Shown piece after piece: positions 53,444-62,096 of a stretch of 64,000 bases of DNA. The position numbers and the translations under genes were made by a program. Position 1 is the first letter of the stretch; each line of letters starts with the position of its first letter. Where the stretch lies: contig NZ_VMHP01000002.1 in NCBI RefSeq assembly GCF_008795985.1, positions 248,001 to 312,000 on the forward strand, given 5' to 3'. The notes under the pieces are model-generated. The model did not search any database, was not told where the DNA came from, and saw nothing but the letters and a program-made list of their open reading frames with translations. The DNA is from Marinobacter halotolerans (lineage in GTDB: Bacteria > Pseudomonadota > Gammaproteobacteria > Pseudomonadales > Oleiphilaceae).

Positions 53444-53764
53444 ATGCTGATTGCCTATCGTGCCCGCGACATTGCCGAAGCCCACATTGTGTCCGGGATG
53501 CTGAACGCCCGCGGTATCGAATCCCACGTTGGCGGGCACTATCTGCAGGGTGCCATGGGTGAAATCGGTGCTGCCGGTTTTACCAATGTCCACGTGCAGG
53601 ACGAGGATTATCCGCTGGCACGGGACCTGGTTGCCGAGTATGAAGCAAGCCGCCCGGAGGAAACCTCTGCCAGCGCTCCCTCCGGAAGCCGGGTTGAACG
53701 CTATGCGATCGGGTTTCTGCTGGCTGTGGCGGTGCTTGTTGCCGTTCTGGTGGGTGCCATTTGA
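53444..53764 (+). CDS. DUF2007 (putative signal-transducing protein) with C-terminal helix
   Basis: 106 residues. The first about 70 residues are the DUF2007 fold (LIAYRARDIAEAHIVSGMLNARGIESHVGGHYL and DYPLARDLVAEYE, similar to the GlnB-like domain of PII-related sensors). A Ser/Glu/Pro linker and a single membrane helix (IGFLLAVAVLVAVLVGAI) follow, so it is anchored with the domain in the cytoplasm. Four-base overlap with the methyltransferase gene. Confidence 0.85.
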   Translation: MLIAYRARDIAEAHIVSGMLNARGIESHVGGHYLQGAMGEIGAAGFTNVHVQDEDYPLARDLVAEYEASRPEETSASAPSGSRVERYAIGFLLAVAVLVAVLVGAI

Positions 53765-54408
53765 GAGATACCTGCCCGGTCTGCGAACAGGCCGCGCCCG
53801 AGGAATTCCAGGTCGTCAAAGAATTCCGCTACCTTCGTTGTCCGGTCTGCCTGGCTACCCTGATGGCCCCGGAAAACCGGTTGGACAGCGCCCGGGAAAA
53901 GGCTGTCTATACCCTGCACGACAATAATCCGGACGACCCGGGCTACCGCCGCTTCCTGTCTCGCCTCTCGGAACCTCTTCTGGAGCGCCTGCCTGCCGGC
54001 TCATCGGGCCTGGACTTCGGTTGTGGTCCGGGGCCAGCCCTCGCCCGGATGTTGGAGGCTGCGGGTATGAAAGTGGCGCTTTACGATCCCTATTTCAGTC
54101 GCGACCAGAGCGCGCTTGCAAGCCGCTATGATTTCGTCACCTGTACCGAGGTCATCGAACATCTTTACCATCCGGCGGCCGTATTCCGGCTGCTGGATTC
54201 GCTGATCCGCCCCGGCGGCTACCTGGGGGTGATGACCTGTTTCCAGACCGACGATGCCCGCTTTGCCAACTGGCATTACCGGCGTGACCCGACCCATGTA
54301 GTTTTCTATAAAGAGGCCACGCTAAAGTGGCTGGCCGACCGCCACGGCTGGCATATGGACGTGCCGGCCAAGGATGTCGCGATTTTTACCAAGCCGCTCA
54401 GAACGTAG
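53761..54408 (+). CDS. Class I SAM-dependent methyltransferase with N-terminal zinc ribbon
   Basis: 215 residues. The N-terminus has CPVC (5-8) and CPVC (27-30), a zinc ribbon. The methyltransferase core has motif I LDFGCGPGPALARML, and VTCTEVIEHLYHPAAVFRLLDSLIRPGGYLG. The target is unknown. The TTG start overlaps the DUF2007 stop (TTGA) and the end overlaps the phospholipase D gene by 11 bases (convergent). Similar zinc-ribbon methyltransferases act on tRNA or lipids, but nothing here distinguishes them. Confidence 0.85.
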   Translation: MRDTCPVCEQAAPEEFQVVKEFRYLRCPVCLATLMAPENRLDSAREKAVYTLHDNNPDDPGYRRFLSRLSEPLLERLPAGSSGLDFGCGPGPALARMLEAAGMKVALYDPYFSRDQSALASRYDFVTCTEVIEHLYHPAAVFRLLDSLIRPGGYLGVMTCFQTDDARFANWHYRRDPTHVVFYKEATLKWLADRHGWHMDVPAKDVAIFTKPLRT

Positions 54409-55849
54409 ACAGCCCGGTTGCTTCCATGAACCGATACTGCCAGTAGCGCAGTCTGGAATGATCGGCCCAGGCCCGATAGGGCAGGCTCATCACGGCCGGG
54501 TTTCCTGGGCCGCTCTGCCACTGCTCCTCGAAAAAAGTATTCGCTTTGGCAATGCTGGAATGGCCCCGATAGGCCAGCACAAGCACATCGGTTTCCAGAT
54601 TCAGGTCATCCAGATTGCGTCGGGTAAAGTTGGCGGAGCCCAGTAGCATCTGCGCCCGACCGTTTTTGTCCTGCCTTAACAGCAGCTTGCTGTGGCACTG
54701 TTCGCCGTGGGTGTTGCACCAGCGAACAGACACCCCGTTGTTGGTTAGCTCCATGGCGGTCTGACGATTGGGGATGCCGTTTTTCTTCCGACCGAAGGCG
54801 TCCTGGTTGGCGTCCAGCAGCACCCTGACAGCAACGCCCCGGCGGTGGGCCTTGACCAGAGCCAGTACGATGTCCCGGTGAGACAGATAGAACATGGCTA
54901 TATCAAGCTGATCCCCGGGTTCGGCGGACGTGATCATTTCCAGAGCGGCGTCCCGGATGGCCGATTCGGTCAGGACTCGTATTCGCGCTTCTTCCGCCGG
55001 TGCAGCCTCGGGAATCCGGCCCAGGGCGTCGTCCACGGCACTGGTCGGTGCGTCAGAGAAGGCAAGTACGGCCCGCTCACTTCGCAGCAGGTCGGCAACG
55101 GCCGGACCCGCGAAACTCAGCCCGATGTTGCTGTGGCGGCTGCTGCCATCGTGAGGGTTGGCCGATGACACCAGCGCCCGGAATCCTGTGTCTCCCTCGG
55201 TCACCAGCACTTTGCGATGATTGGCCTTGAAATTCAGCAGGCTGAGATAACTGCGCAGCGTCACCGGTTGGTTGCCTATAGGGTTGGGCAGCCAGCCGGA
55301 TTCCGCGGAATTACCCAGCCACTGGCAGCAAAGCCGCCAGATACCGGACCAGAGCGGGTTGCTGTCCCTCAGTGCTGTCAGCCTGGTCTGGACAACGGAA
55401 ATGCCGGCTGCCTCAAGGCGCTGGAAGTTTTCAGACAGAAGGCCGCCGTAAAGGGTGTTGATAGGGTCGGTTATCACCACCACCTGCAGTTCCGGGAAGT
55501 TCTCGCGCTGGCGTATCAGCGCGTCGGTGAGCTCTTTCGCAAGCGGACGGTCTGCGCTGTCTTCGCCCCTGGCGCTGGTGCTGTTGTACAGGAACATATC
55601 CACCAGAATAAAACGCCTGGCCGAGCGCACCATCGCCAGGGCTTCATCGAAGATCTCGTGATCCAGCCGGGGGCCGCCGTTGCCATAGTCACCGTGGTGA
55701 AGCGTCTGGTCGATCAATAGCCGGGGTTTTATCAAAGGGTAGGTCTTACCTTTATAGGCAATGCCCGGGGGTAGGGGTTTGAAGGCGTGATACAGGCCGG
55801 TTCCGGTAATCGCCAGTATCAGAAGTGCCAACAGCAACTTGATCGTCAT
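54398..55849 (-). CDS. Phospholipase D/cardiolipin synthase-like protein
   Basis: 483 residues with one N-terminal membrane helix (LLLALLILAITGTGLY). Two HKD-type motifs are visible: NHRKVLVTEGDTGFRALVSSAN and CHSKLLLRQDKNGRAQMLLGSANFTRRNL. The second has HxK, the first HRK with Glu in place of the downstream Asp. A transphosphatidylation or phosphodiester hydrolysis role in the envelope is likely. Single gene, divergent from the kinase operon (226-base gap with no evident gene). Confidence 0.85.
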   Translation of the reverse strand: MTIKLLLALLILAITGTGLYHAFKPLPPGIAYKGKTYPLIKPRLLIDQTLHHGDYGNGGPRLDHEIFDEALAMVRSARRFILVDMFLYNSTSARGEDSADRPLAKELTDALIRQRENFPELQVVVITDPINTLYGGLLSENFQRLEAAGISVVQTRLTALRDSNPLWSGIWRLCCQWLGNSAESGWLPNPIGNQPVTLRSYLSLLNFKANHRKVLVTEGDTGFRALVSSANPHDGSSRHSNIGLSFAGPAVADLLRSERAVLAFSDAPTSAVDDALGRIPEAAPAEEARIRVLTESAIRDAALEMITSAEPGDQLDIAMFYLSHRDIVLALVKAHRRGVAVRVLLDANQDAFGRKKNGIPNRQTAMELTNNGVSVRWCNTHGEQCHSKLLLRQDKNGRAQMLLGSANFTRRNLDDLNLETDVLVLAYRGHSSIAKANTFFEEQWQSGPGNPAVMSLPYRAWADHSRLRYWQYRFMEATGLSTF

Positions 55850-56075
55850 CGAAGATTTCCCTGTTTCTATATCAGTTTCCTTTCCAATTCAGCACTATAC
55901 GTAACGCGAGGCATCAAGTCCCTTACCTGAACGTTATTGACCGGATTCTGCGCGCCAGGCGTTTGTGGCCCCGTGAAGCCAGTCCCAATCGAACAAACAC
56001 TTACAAAAAACCTTCGACCTCTTCTATCGCCGGGCCCCGACAATTTCTAGACTGTCAGTTTACAAGGACCCAGGC

Positions 56076-57740
56076 TTGACCCGTGTGAACCCCTTGCGCT
56101 TTGTTTTGCAGAGAATTTTCAGCCTCAGGCTGCTTGTGGTTATCGCAGCGGTGGTGTTCGCCTTTGCCGGTGAATCCCTGTCGCTGCTCAGCTATGTAGA
56201 TCGTCTCCTGTTCAGTGCGTTTGGCACGGCTTCCGTCACTGCAGAAGGCGCCTCCTTTGCCGTTATGCCCCCCGATGCTCTCAACGCTGCAATCAGTGCC
56301 CGTGCTCTGGACGAGCCGGCCTGGTCGCCCGCAGCGGTTCGAGGCGGGCTGATGGCGGTTGCGATGTTTCTGGTACTTGGCGTGCCGCGCCTGGGGGCCG
56401 CAGTCTCGCTTCCTGTGGTTCTGCTGGTATCCGGCGCTCTTGTGGTTTTGCAGGCCGCTTTGATGTTCTATCAGAACGCCTGGCTACCCCTGGGGGAAGT
56501 CGTGACCTTGCTGCTTGCAGGCTATCTGGTGATGCTGTTCTGGCTCCAGCCTCATCGGGTTATCGTATCGCTCACCGATAATGTCGTGGATGCCCGCACC
56601 CGCCTGGGCAAACTGCTTCTGCGCCAGGGCCAGCCAGACGATGCACTGGAAGTCCTGGCCGAGTGTCCCCCGGACGAGCACACCTTAGAGCTGCAGTACG
56701 ACATTGCCATCCAGCAGGAACGCAAACGGCAGTACGATAAAGCCTGCAATACATTCCGGCAGATTCTGGCCAGCCGGCGTAACTATCGGGACGCCGCCAA
56801 ACGTCTTGCGGCACTGGAGTCCATGGCTAACGAGGCAACCCGTGTCAGCGCTTCCGGATTCGACAGCACCCGAACCCTGGTCCTGCCCGAGCAGAGTCTC
56901 AGCCGTCCCACGCTCGGGCGCTATGAAATCGAGCGGGAAATCGGCCGGGGCGCCATGGGCGTGGTGTATCTGGGTAAGGACCCGAAAATTGCCCGCACAG
57001 TAGCCATCAAAACCCTCAGCTACCAGGCTTTTGACCCGTCCGAACTGAATGACCTCAAATCCCGTTTTTTCCGCGAGGCGGAAGCAGCCGGGCGCCTGAA
57101 CCATCCGGCAATTGTGACGGTCTATGATGTGGGTGAAGAGGCAGACCTGGCGTTTATTGCCATGGACTATGCCCATGGCCAGCCACTCAGCGATTTCTGT
57201 CGTCCAGACCGGCTATTGCCTATCGGCACGGTACTAAAGATTGTCGCCCGCGTGGCCGAGGCCCTGGGTTATGCCCACAGCCAGAACATCATTCATCGGG
57301 ATATCAAGCCCGGCAATATCATCTATAACCCAGACAACGGGGACATCAAGATTACCGATTTCGGCATCGCCAAGATTTCCGATGACTCCCGCACCCGCAC
57401 CGGCAGCGTGATGGGCAGCCCGCTTTATATGTCGCCGGAACAGCTGAAAGGCCAGAAGGTGACCGGCGCGTCAGACACCTACAGTCTGGGTGTTACCCTG
57501 TACAAACTGGTCACAGGCGAGACGCCCTATCAGGGGGATACCCTGGCGGCGCTGACCTACCAGATTCTGAACAAGCGCCCGCGCAGCGTTCGGGAGTTCA
57601 ACAAGGATCTGCCCAATGGCGTGGTGCGGCTGATCAACAAAGCCATCCAGCGGGAGCCGGAGAAACGCTTCGCCAATGCCGCCACCATGGCTGAGGCGTT
57701 GAAGCGACAGGCCGCCCGTGACGCAGAGGAGGTGTCCTGA
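56076..57740 (+). CDS. Membrane-bound Ser/Thr protein kinase with reduced CHASE2-like sensor region
   Basis: 554 residues. One N-terminal helix (17-31), an extracytoplasmic stub of about 55 residues, three membrane helices (about 87-103, 108-131, 139-157), a TPR-like helical region (170-245) and a Hanks-type kinase domain from about 281: G-loop GRGAMGVVYLG 290-300, Lys312, HRDIKPGN 407-414, DFG 428-430, and SPLYMSPEQL. The TM-stub-3TM layout is what remains of a CHASE2 kinase with most of its sensor domain lost. TTG start 56,076 after AAGGA. Its stop overlaps the phosphatase start by one base. Confidence 0.9.
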   Translation: MTRVNPLRFVLQRIFSLRLLVVIAAVVFAFAGESLSLLSYVDRLLFSAFGTASVTAEGASFAVMPPDALNAAISARALDEPAWSPAAVRGGLMAVAMFLVLGVPRLGAAVSLPVVLLVSGALVVLQAALMFYQNAWLPLGEVVTLLLAGYLVMLFWLQPHRVIVSLTDNVVDARTRLGKLLLRQGQPDDALEVLAECPPDEHTLELQYDIAIQQERKRQYDKACNTFRQILASRRNYRDAAKRLAALESMANEATRVSASGFDSTRTLVLPEQSLSRPTLGRYEIEREIGRGAMGVVYLGKDPKIARTVAIKTLSYQAFDPSELNDLKSRFFREAEAAGRLNHPAIVTVYDVGEEADLAFIAMDYAHGQPLSDFCRPDRLLPIGTVLKIVARVAEALGYAHSQNIIHRDIKPGNIIYNPDNGDIKITDFGIAKISDDSRTRTGSVMGSPLYMSPEQLKGQKVTGASDTYSLGVTLYKLVTGETPYQGDTLAALTYQILNKRPRSVREFNKDLPNGVVRLINKAIQREPEKRFANAATMAEALKRQAARDAEEVS

Positions 57741-58480
57741 TGGAGCTTCTGATCTCCGGTCAGACCGATATCGGCGCCGTGCGCAAATCCAACCAGGATG
57801 CGATCGACTGGTGTCTCAATGACGGCTCCTCAGAGGCGCTGCTGGTCGTTGCGGATGGCATGGGGGGTTACCAGGGTGGTGAGGTGGCAAGCGCCATCGC
57901 CGTGGATACCCTGACGGAGGTGCTGTGTCCGACCCTGGGAGACTCTGCTTCCATTGAAAGCCGTGAATCCCTGGTGCAGTCAGCCCTGAACCTGGCCAGC
58001 GAGCGCATTGATGCCCGCAAAGCGCAGGAGCCGGAGCTAGCCAAAATGGGCACCACCATTGTGCTGGCCTGGGTGTCGGGTGATCGGGCGCTGCTGGCCC
58101 ATATCGGCGATTCCCGATGTTACCTGTTGAGACAGGGCCGTCTGGAATGCCTGACGCGGGACGACACGGTGGTCCAGAACATGCTGGAAGATGGCAGTAT
58201 CCGCGAGCGCGACGTGCCCAATGTGCCGTTTCGCAACGTGCTGACCCGGGCGCTGGGCGCGGCGGATATTACGCCTACATTCAGCGAGCTGACGCTGGAG
58301 TCGGGCGATCAGCTGCTGCTCTGTTCCGATGGTCTGACCGATGCGCTGGACGAAGGGGTATGGCTGGACATCCTGTCTGCTGCGGATTCGGTCGAGGCCG
58401 CGGTGAAATCATTGATCACAGCGAGCCTCGAGAGACAGGCAAAAGATAATGTGTCTGTGGTCCTGCTATCAACAAACTGA
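57740..58480 (+). CDS. PP2C-family Ser/Thr phosphatase
   Basis: 246-residue PPM phosphatase. ADGMGGYQGGEVAS, MGTTIVLAW, AHIGDSRCYLLR and LCSDGLTDAL are the metal-binding and structural motifs. It should reverse phosphorylation by the upstream kinase. The ATG overlaps the kinase stop by one base (TGATGG), so translation is coupled. The FHA gene follows 28 bases later. Confidence 0.93.
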   Translation: MELLISGQTDIGAVRKSNQDAIDWCLNDGSSEALLVVADGMGGYQGGEVASAIAVDTLTEVLCPTLGDSASIESRESLVQSALNLASERIDARKAQEPELAKMGTTIVLAWVSGDRALLAHIGDSRCYLLRQGRLECLTRDDTVVQNMLEDGSIRERDVPNVPFRNVLTRALGAADITPTFSELTLESGDQLLLCSDGLTDALDEGVWLDILSAADSVEAAVKSLITASLERQAKDNVSVVLLSTN

Positions 58481-58508
58481 ATCAGATCAAGCTGGAGGAA
58501 ATAAGGGA

Positions 58509-58859
58509 ATGGCGTCACTTTCGCAACTGGTAGACAGTGTGGTGGTCACCACCTTTGAAATTGACCAGCCCGAAGTCAGGCTGGGGCGTCGCGGTGACAA
58601 TGATATCCGGATCGACGAGATTTCCGTCAGCGGCCATCATGCCGTGATTGAAAGTGTCCCCAACGCCTACCTGGAAGGCACGGTGGATTACTACATTACC
58701 GACAACAACAGCACCAACGGCACCTTCGTGAACGACCTTCGCATCAGCGAACGCCAGCGCCTGAACAGCAACGATATCGTGCGCATCGGCTGGAACGAAT
58801 TCCGCTTTGTTGACGAGGATGAAAACGCGATGGAGAAGACGGCCTATATTCTGGACTAG
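58509..58859 (+). CDS. FHA-domain phosphothreonine-binding protein
   Basis: 116 residues that are essentially one FHA domain: VRLGRRGDNDIRIDEISVSGHHAVIE and NNSTNGTFVNDLRIS, giving the Gly-Arg, Ser-x-x-His and Asn-Gly signature. A short acidic tail ends in Tyr-Ile-Leu-Asp. It can bind a phosphothreonine made by the kinase, so kinase, phosphatase and reader form one operon. GGAGG precedes the ATG at 58,509. Its last four bases overlap the convergent amidotransferase gene. Confidence 0.9.
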   Translation: MASLSQLVDSVVVTTFEIDQPEVRLGRRGDNDIRIDEISVSGHHAVIESVPNAYLEGTVDYYITDNNSTNGTFVNDLRISERQRLNSNDIVRIGWNEFRFVDEDENAMEKTAYILD

Positions 58860-59578
58860 CGGTTCTGTAACACCAGGTCGCAGAAACGCTGCAGCAGGGA
58901 AGAAGCGTGGGGCGCGTCGTCGACCTGGTCTGTAAGAGCCTCCGGTGACAGCCCCTCCTTCACCAGATCCGGGGTCTGCGCCTTCAGGTAGGCCCGCATG
59001 ATGTCAGCGGTAAATTCCGGATGAAACTGCACGCCCCAGGCACAAGTGCCCATGCGAAACGCCTGATGGGGCTCGAAGTCATTGCTGGCCAATAGCACAG
59101 CATTGCGAGGTAGCTCCAGAACCGACTGGCGGTGGGTCAGCTGGGCCTTGAAGGCGGCGGGCAATGCATTGAACAGGGGGTCATCCTTCGCAGTTTCATG
59201 AAGGTTGACCGGGAAGGTACCGCTCTCGCGGCCGTCCGGGTGATAGCCGACCTTTCCGCCCATGGCGTGGGCCAGCAACTGATGGCCATAGCAAACGCCC
59301 AGCACCGGTACGCCTGCTTCAACCGCCCCGGCCAGCCAGGCCGCGGCGGACTCGCTCCAGGGCGCCCGATCACTGACCATGGCCGGGGACCCGGTCACCA
59401 CGATGCCGTCCCAGTCACCCGGCTCACCGGGCAGAGGTTCGCAGGTTATGTCCACCACCTGGCGGTCCAGTTCTTCCGAAAGGCCGTTCAGAAACCAGCG
59501 GTCGAAATCGCCAAAGGCATCGCGGATCGGTGGCAGGGTGTTACCGGTTTTCAGGATGACCAGGCGGGCCGGTTTCAT
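58856..59578 (-). CDS. Class I glutamine amidotransferase
   Basis: 240 residues with the triad of GATase1: Cys in GVCYGHQLLAHAMGG, and His-x-Glu in VQFHPEFTA. The length and sequence fit the stand-alone GuaA-N-terminal-like amidotransferases (gamma-glutamyl-substrate or YfeJ type). The partner synthase is not adjacent. It is four bases convergent with the FHA gene and 5 bases after the upstream YebC gene, so the two minus-strand genes probably share a transcript. Confidence 0.85.
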   Translation of the reverse strand: MKPARLVILKTGNTLPPIRDAFGDFDRWFLNGLSEELDRQVVDITCEPLPGEPGDWDGIVVTGSPAMVSDRAPWSESAAAWLAGAVEAGVPVLGVCYGHQLLAHAMGGKVGYHPDGRESGTFPVNLHETAKDDPLFNALPAAFKAQLTHRQSVLELPRNAVLLASNDFEPHQAFRMGTCAWGVQFHPEFTADIMRAYLKAQTPDLVKEGLSPEALTDQVDDAPHASSLLQRFCDLVLQNR

Positions 59579-59583
59579 GGTGG

Positions 59584-60309
59584 TTATTGATCCTCGAATA
59601 CGGCGTTGTGGTAGACGTTCTGAACATCGTCCAGATCGTTCAGCATGTCCATGAATTTCTCGAACAACTCCACGTCCTCGCCTTCGATCTTTGTGGTGGT
59701 CTGCGGCAGGAACTGGATGTCATCCACCTCGAATTCGATGCCCTCGAAAGCGTCCTGAAGAGCCTGCTTGGCCTTGGCGTATTCGGTATGGGGCGCGAAT
59801 ACGGTAATCATGCCGTCTTCGCATTCAATATCGGTGACGTCCACATCCGCTTCCATCAGGGCTTCAAGTACGGCTTCCTCGTCTTCACCCGGGAATCCGA
59901 AGATGGCGCAGTGGTCAAACATGTGACTGACGCTGCCCTGGGTGCCGATCTTGCACTTGGTTTTGGTGAAGGCCAGGCGTACATCGCCGAAGGTGCGGTT
60001 GGGGTTGTCGGTCAGGCAATCAATAATGGCCATACAGTTGCCGGGGCCGAAACCCTCGTAGCGGGCGGGGGAAAAATCCTCTCCGGCGCCGCCTTTGGCT
60101 TTTTCAATGGCTTTTTCAATAACGTGTGCGGGCACCTGGTCTTTCTTGGCGCGGTCGATCAGGCCGCGCAGTGACAGGTTTGCTTCCGGGTCAGGGCCGC
60201 CGGACTTGGCGCTGACGTAGATTTCCCGTCCGTATTTGCTGTACACCTTGGTCTTGGCGGCGGCCGTCTTGGCCATGGAGTCTTTGCGGTTCTGATAGGC
60301 TCTGCCCAT
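59584..60309 (-). CDS. YebC/PmpR (YeeN-type) family protein
   Basis: 241 residues. [15 protein letters not shown] and [34 protein letters not shown] at the N-terminus, [13 protein letters not shown] segment [13 protein letters not shown], and the C-terminal DVQNVYHNA. The YeeN/TACO1 branch acts in translation, relieving stalls at polyproline, while PmpR-type proteins were first described as regulators. Single gene upstream of the amidotransferase gene. Confidence 0.92.
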   Translation of the reverse strand: MGRAYQNRKDSMAKTAAAKTKVYSKYGREIYVSAKSGGPDPEANLSLRGLIDRAKKDQVPAHVIEKAIEKAKGGAGEDFSPARYEGFGPGNCMAIIDCLTDNPNRTFGDVRLAFTKTKCKIGTQGSVSHMFDHCAIFGFPGEDEEAVLEALMEADVDVTDIECEDGMITVFAPHTEYAKAKQALQDAFEGIEFEVDDIQFLPQTTTKIEGEDVELFEKFMDMLNDLDDVQNVYHNAVFEDQ

Positions 60310-60376
60310 GCTACTGCCTCAATCCTGTTTTTCCGAAAACGGCGATTTTACTCAACAACCGGAAGCGGTGACAGCC

Positions 60377-60808
60377 TTATTTGACCATCTTGGGCACACG
60401 ACGCATGCCCCGGCGAAGCGCCTGGTGGAGCGCCGACCGGACCAGTGCGCCGGTCATGGGAATGGCATCTTCGAAATACACCGTGTAGTGCACACGGGTC
60501 TCGTTTTCAGACGGGCTCTGAAAACGGATACGCCCGTAATGGTTTTTCAGCGGGCTGATGCTGGTAATGGCGTATTCAATCAGTGCTTCCGGTTCGAAGC
60601 CGGTAATGGTTTCCTCCACGCCAAGAGGGCCGATGCCGATTTTGCGAACTGAACCGATGCCGTTGGGGTCGGCCTGATCACTGTCCCGAATCCGCCGGGC
60701 CGGCGCGCCCAGCAATCTGCCAAACTGTTCGTGATCGGCAAAAAGGGCAAAGACCTGATGACAGGGAAGCAGGAAGGTTTCGTCTATATCGATCGTGTAG
60801 CTGGCCAT
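60377..60808 (-). CDS. SRPBCC (START-like) family protein
   Basis: 143 residues from ATG 60,808: SYTIDIDETFLLPCHQVFALFADHEQFGRLLGAPARRI, GPLGVEETITGFEPEALIEYAITSISPLKNHYGRIRFQ and THVHYTVYFED-like VHYTVYFEDAIPM. This is the hydrophobic-pocket fold of the polyketide-cyclase-like/START group, which binds lipids. A longer upstream frame lacks a credible start. Divergent from the oxidoreductase at 60,936. Confidence 0.8.
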   Translation of the reverse strand: MASYTIDIDETFLLPCHQVFALFADHEQFGRLLGAPARRIRDSDQADPNGIGSVRKIGIGPLGVEETITGFEPEALIEYAITSISPLKNHYGRIRFQSPSENETRVHYTVYFEDAIPMTGALVRSALHQALRRGMRRVPKMVK

Positions 60809-60935
60809 AAAACAACTCTGACAGAATTTTTCCCAGAGTATCCGGTTACCGACATCAACAAAAGCCGCCATCCTGACATAGAGACCTATCTGACCTATTC
60901 TGACTGGATACAGTGGAGACAAGGAGGGCTATCCA

Positions 60936-62096
60936 ATGATACCCAAGACCATGCACGCCATGTTACTGACCGGCCACGGTGGTGTTGAAAAACTGCAGTA
61001 TTCGCAGACCACGCCGACTCCGGAACCAGGACCGGGCGAGGTGCTGGTCCGGGTGACGGCCACCGCCAAAAACAACACTGACCGCAAGGCCCGGGAAGGG
61101 CTCTATCCCACCAAAGACAAGGGCGAGGTGACGTCCTTCCAGATGGGTGGTTCACCCACACTGACCTTTCCGCGTATCCAGGGTGCGGACGTCGTCGGCC
61201 ATGTCGCGGCCGTGGGTGCCGGCGTTGATGAAGCTCGAATCGGCGAGCGTGGACTGCTGGATTTCAATCTATACGCCGACGAACGCCGGGACATCAACCT
61301 CACACCAGACTACTACGGGCACGGTGCTGATGGCGGTTTTGCCGAATACATCGCCGTGCCTTCTGATCAGTTTCATCACGTTGATAATTCCGACCTGGCG
61401 GACGCCGAACTGGCCGCCATGGGCATGTGCTCCTATCAGACTGCCCTGCATATGCTGACCTCTGCCCGGGTCAAGGCTGGCGAGCGCATTCTGGTGACCG
61501 GTGCCAGCGGCGGCGTGGGCACTGCGCTGATTCAGCTGTGCCGCATCATGGGCGCCACGCCCTATGCGTTGAGTCAGGCCGACAAAGCGGAGGCACTACT
61601 GGCACTGGGTGCGGAAGCGGTGCTGGACCGATCGAGCATGGGCAGCTTTACCGAGCGGGCCAAAAAAGTGACTGGCGGCCATCCGTTTGACGCAGTCATG
61701 GATCTGGCCGGCGGCGAAATGACCAACGCGTTCATCGACGCCATGATCTTCAATATGAAAGATCGCGCAGACTATCCCCGCCTCAGTATTGCCGGGGCCA
61801 GCGCGGGCAACCTCAGCGAAATCATGTGGACCCGTGTTTACCTTTATCAGGTGCAGATTTTCGGTGTGTCCCACGGTACCCGGGAAGAAGCAGAACAGCT
61901 GATCGCATGGATTCGCGGCGGGCAGCTCAGGCCGGTATTGCATGCGGCTTTCCCGCTGTCGAAGTTGCACGAGGCCGAGCGCTACTTTGTTGACCGTAAC
62001 AGCAACTACCTGGGCAAGATCGTGATTGTTCCGGACGCCCAGTGGGAAGAGCATGGTGCTCCGTTTGCGTTGTCAGCCAGCCCGGAGGCAAATTGA
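60936..62096 (+). CDS. MDR-family zinc-independent alcohol dehydrogenase/quinone oxidoreductase
   Basis: 386-residue medium-chain dehydrogenase/reductase. GroES-like N-terminus (PGPGEVLVRVTATAKNNTDRKAREG, PRIQGADVVGHVAAVG) and NADP-binding domain with VTGASGGVGTALIQL. No zinc-ligand pattern of the alcohol dehydrogenases, so a quinone-oxidoreductase or enoyl-reductase type reaction is likely. AAGGAGG precedes the ATG. Its stop overlaps the start of the proline racemase-family gene (TGATG), and the two are co-translated. Confidence 0.88.
   Translation: MIPKTMHAMLLTGHGGVEKLQYSQTTPTPEPGPGEVLVRVTATAKNNTDRKAREGLYPTKDKGEVTSFQMGGSPTLTFPRIQGADVVGHVAAVGAGVDEARIGERGLLDFNLYADERRDINLTPDYYGHGADGGFAEYIAVPSDQFHHVDNSDLADAELAAMGMCSYQTALHMLTSARVKAGERILVTGASGGVGTALIQLCRIMGATPYALSQADKAEALLALGAEAVLDRSSMGSFTERAKKVTGGHPFDAVMDLAGGEMTNAFIDAMIFNMKDRADYPRLSIAGASAGNLSEIMWTRVYLYQVQIFGVSHGTREEAEQLIAWIRGGQLRPVLHAAFPLSKLHEAERYFVDRNSNYLGKIVIVPDAQWEEHGAPFALSASPEAN

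Noticed and set aside
56076..58859. Reading the kinase-phosphatase-FHA genes as a piece of a type VI secretion locus
   Set aside because: No Tss structural gene is in the window on either side; the neighbours are a phospholipase D gene and an amidotransferase gene.
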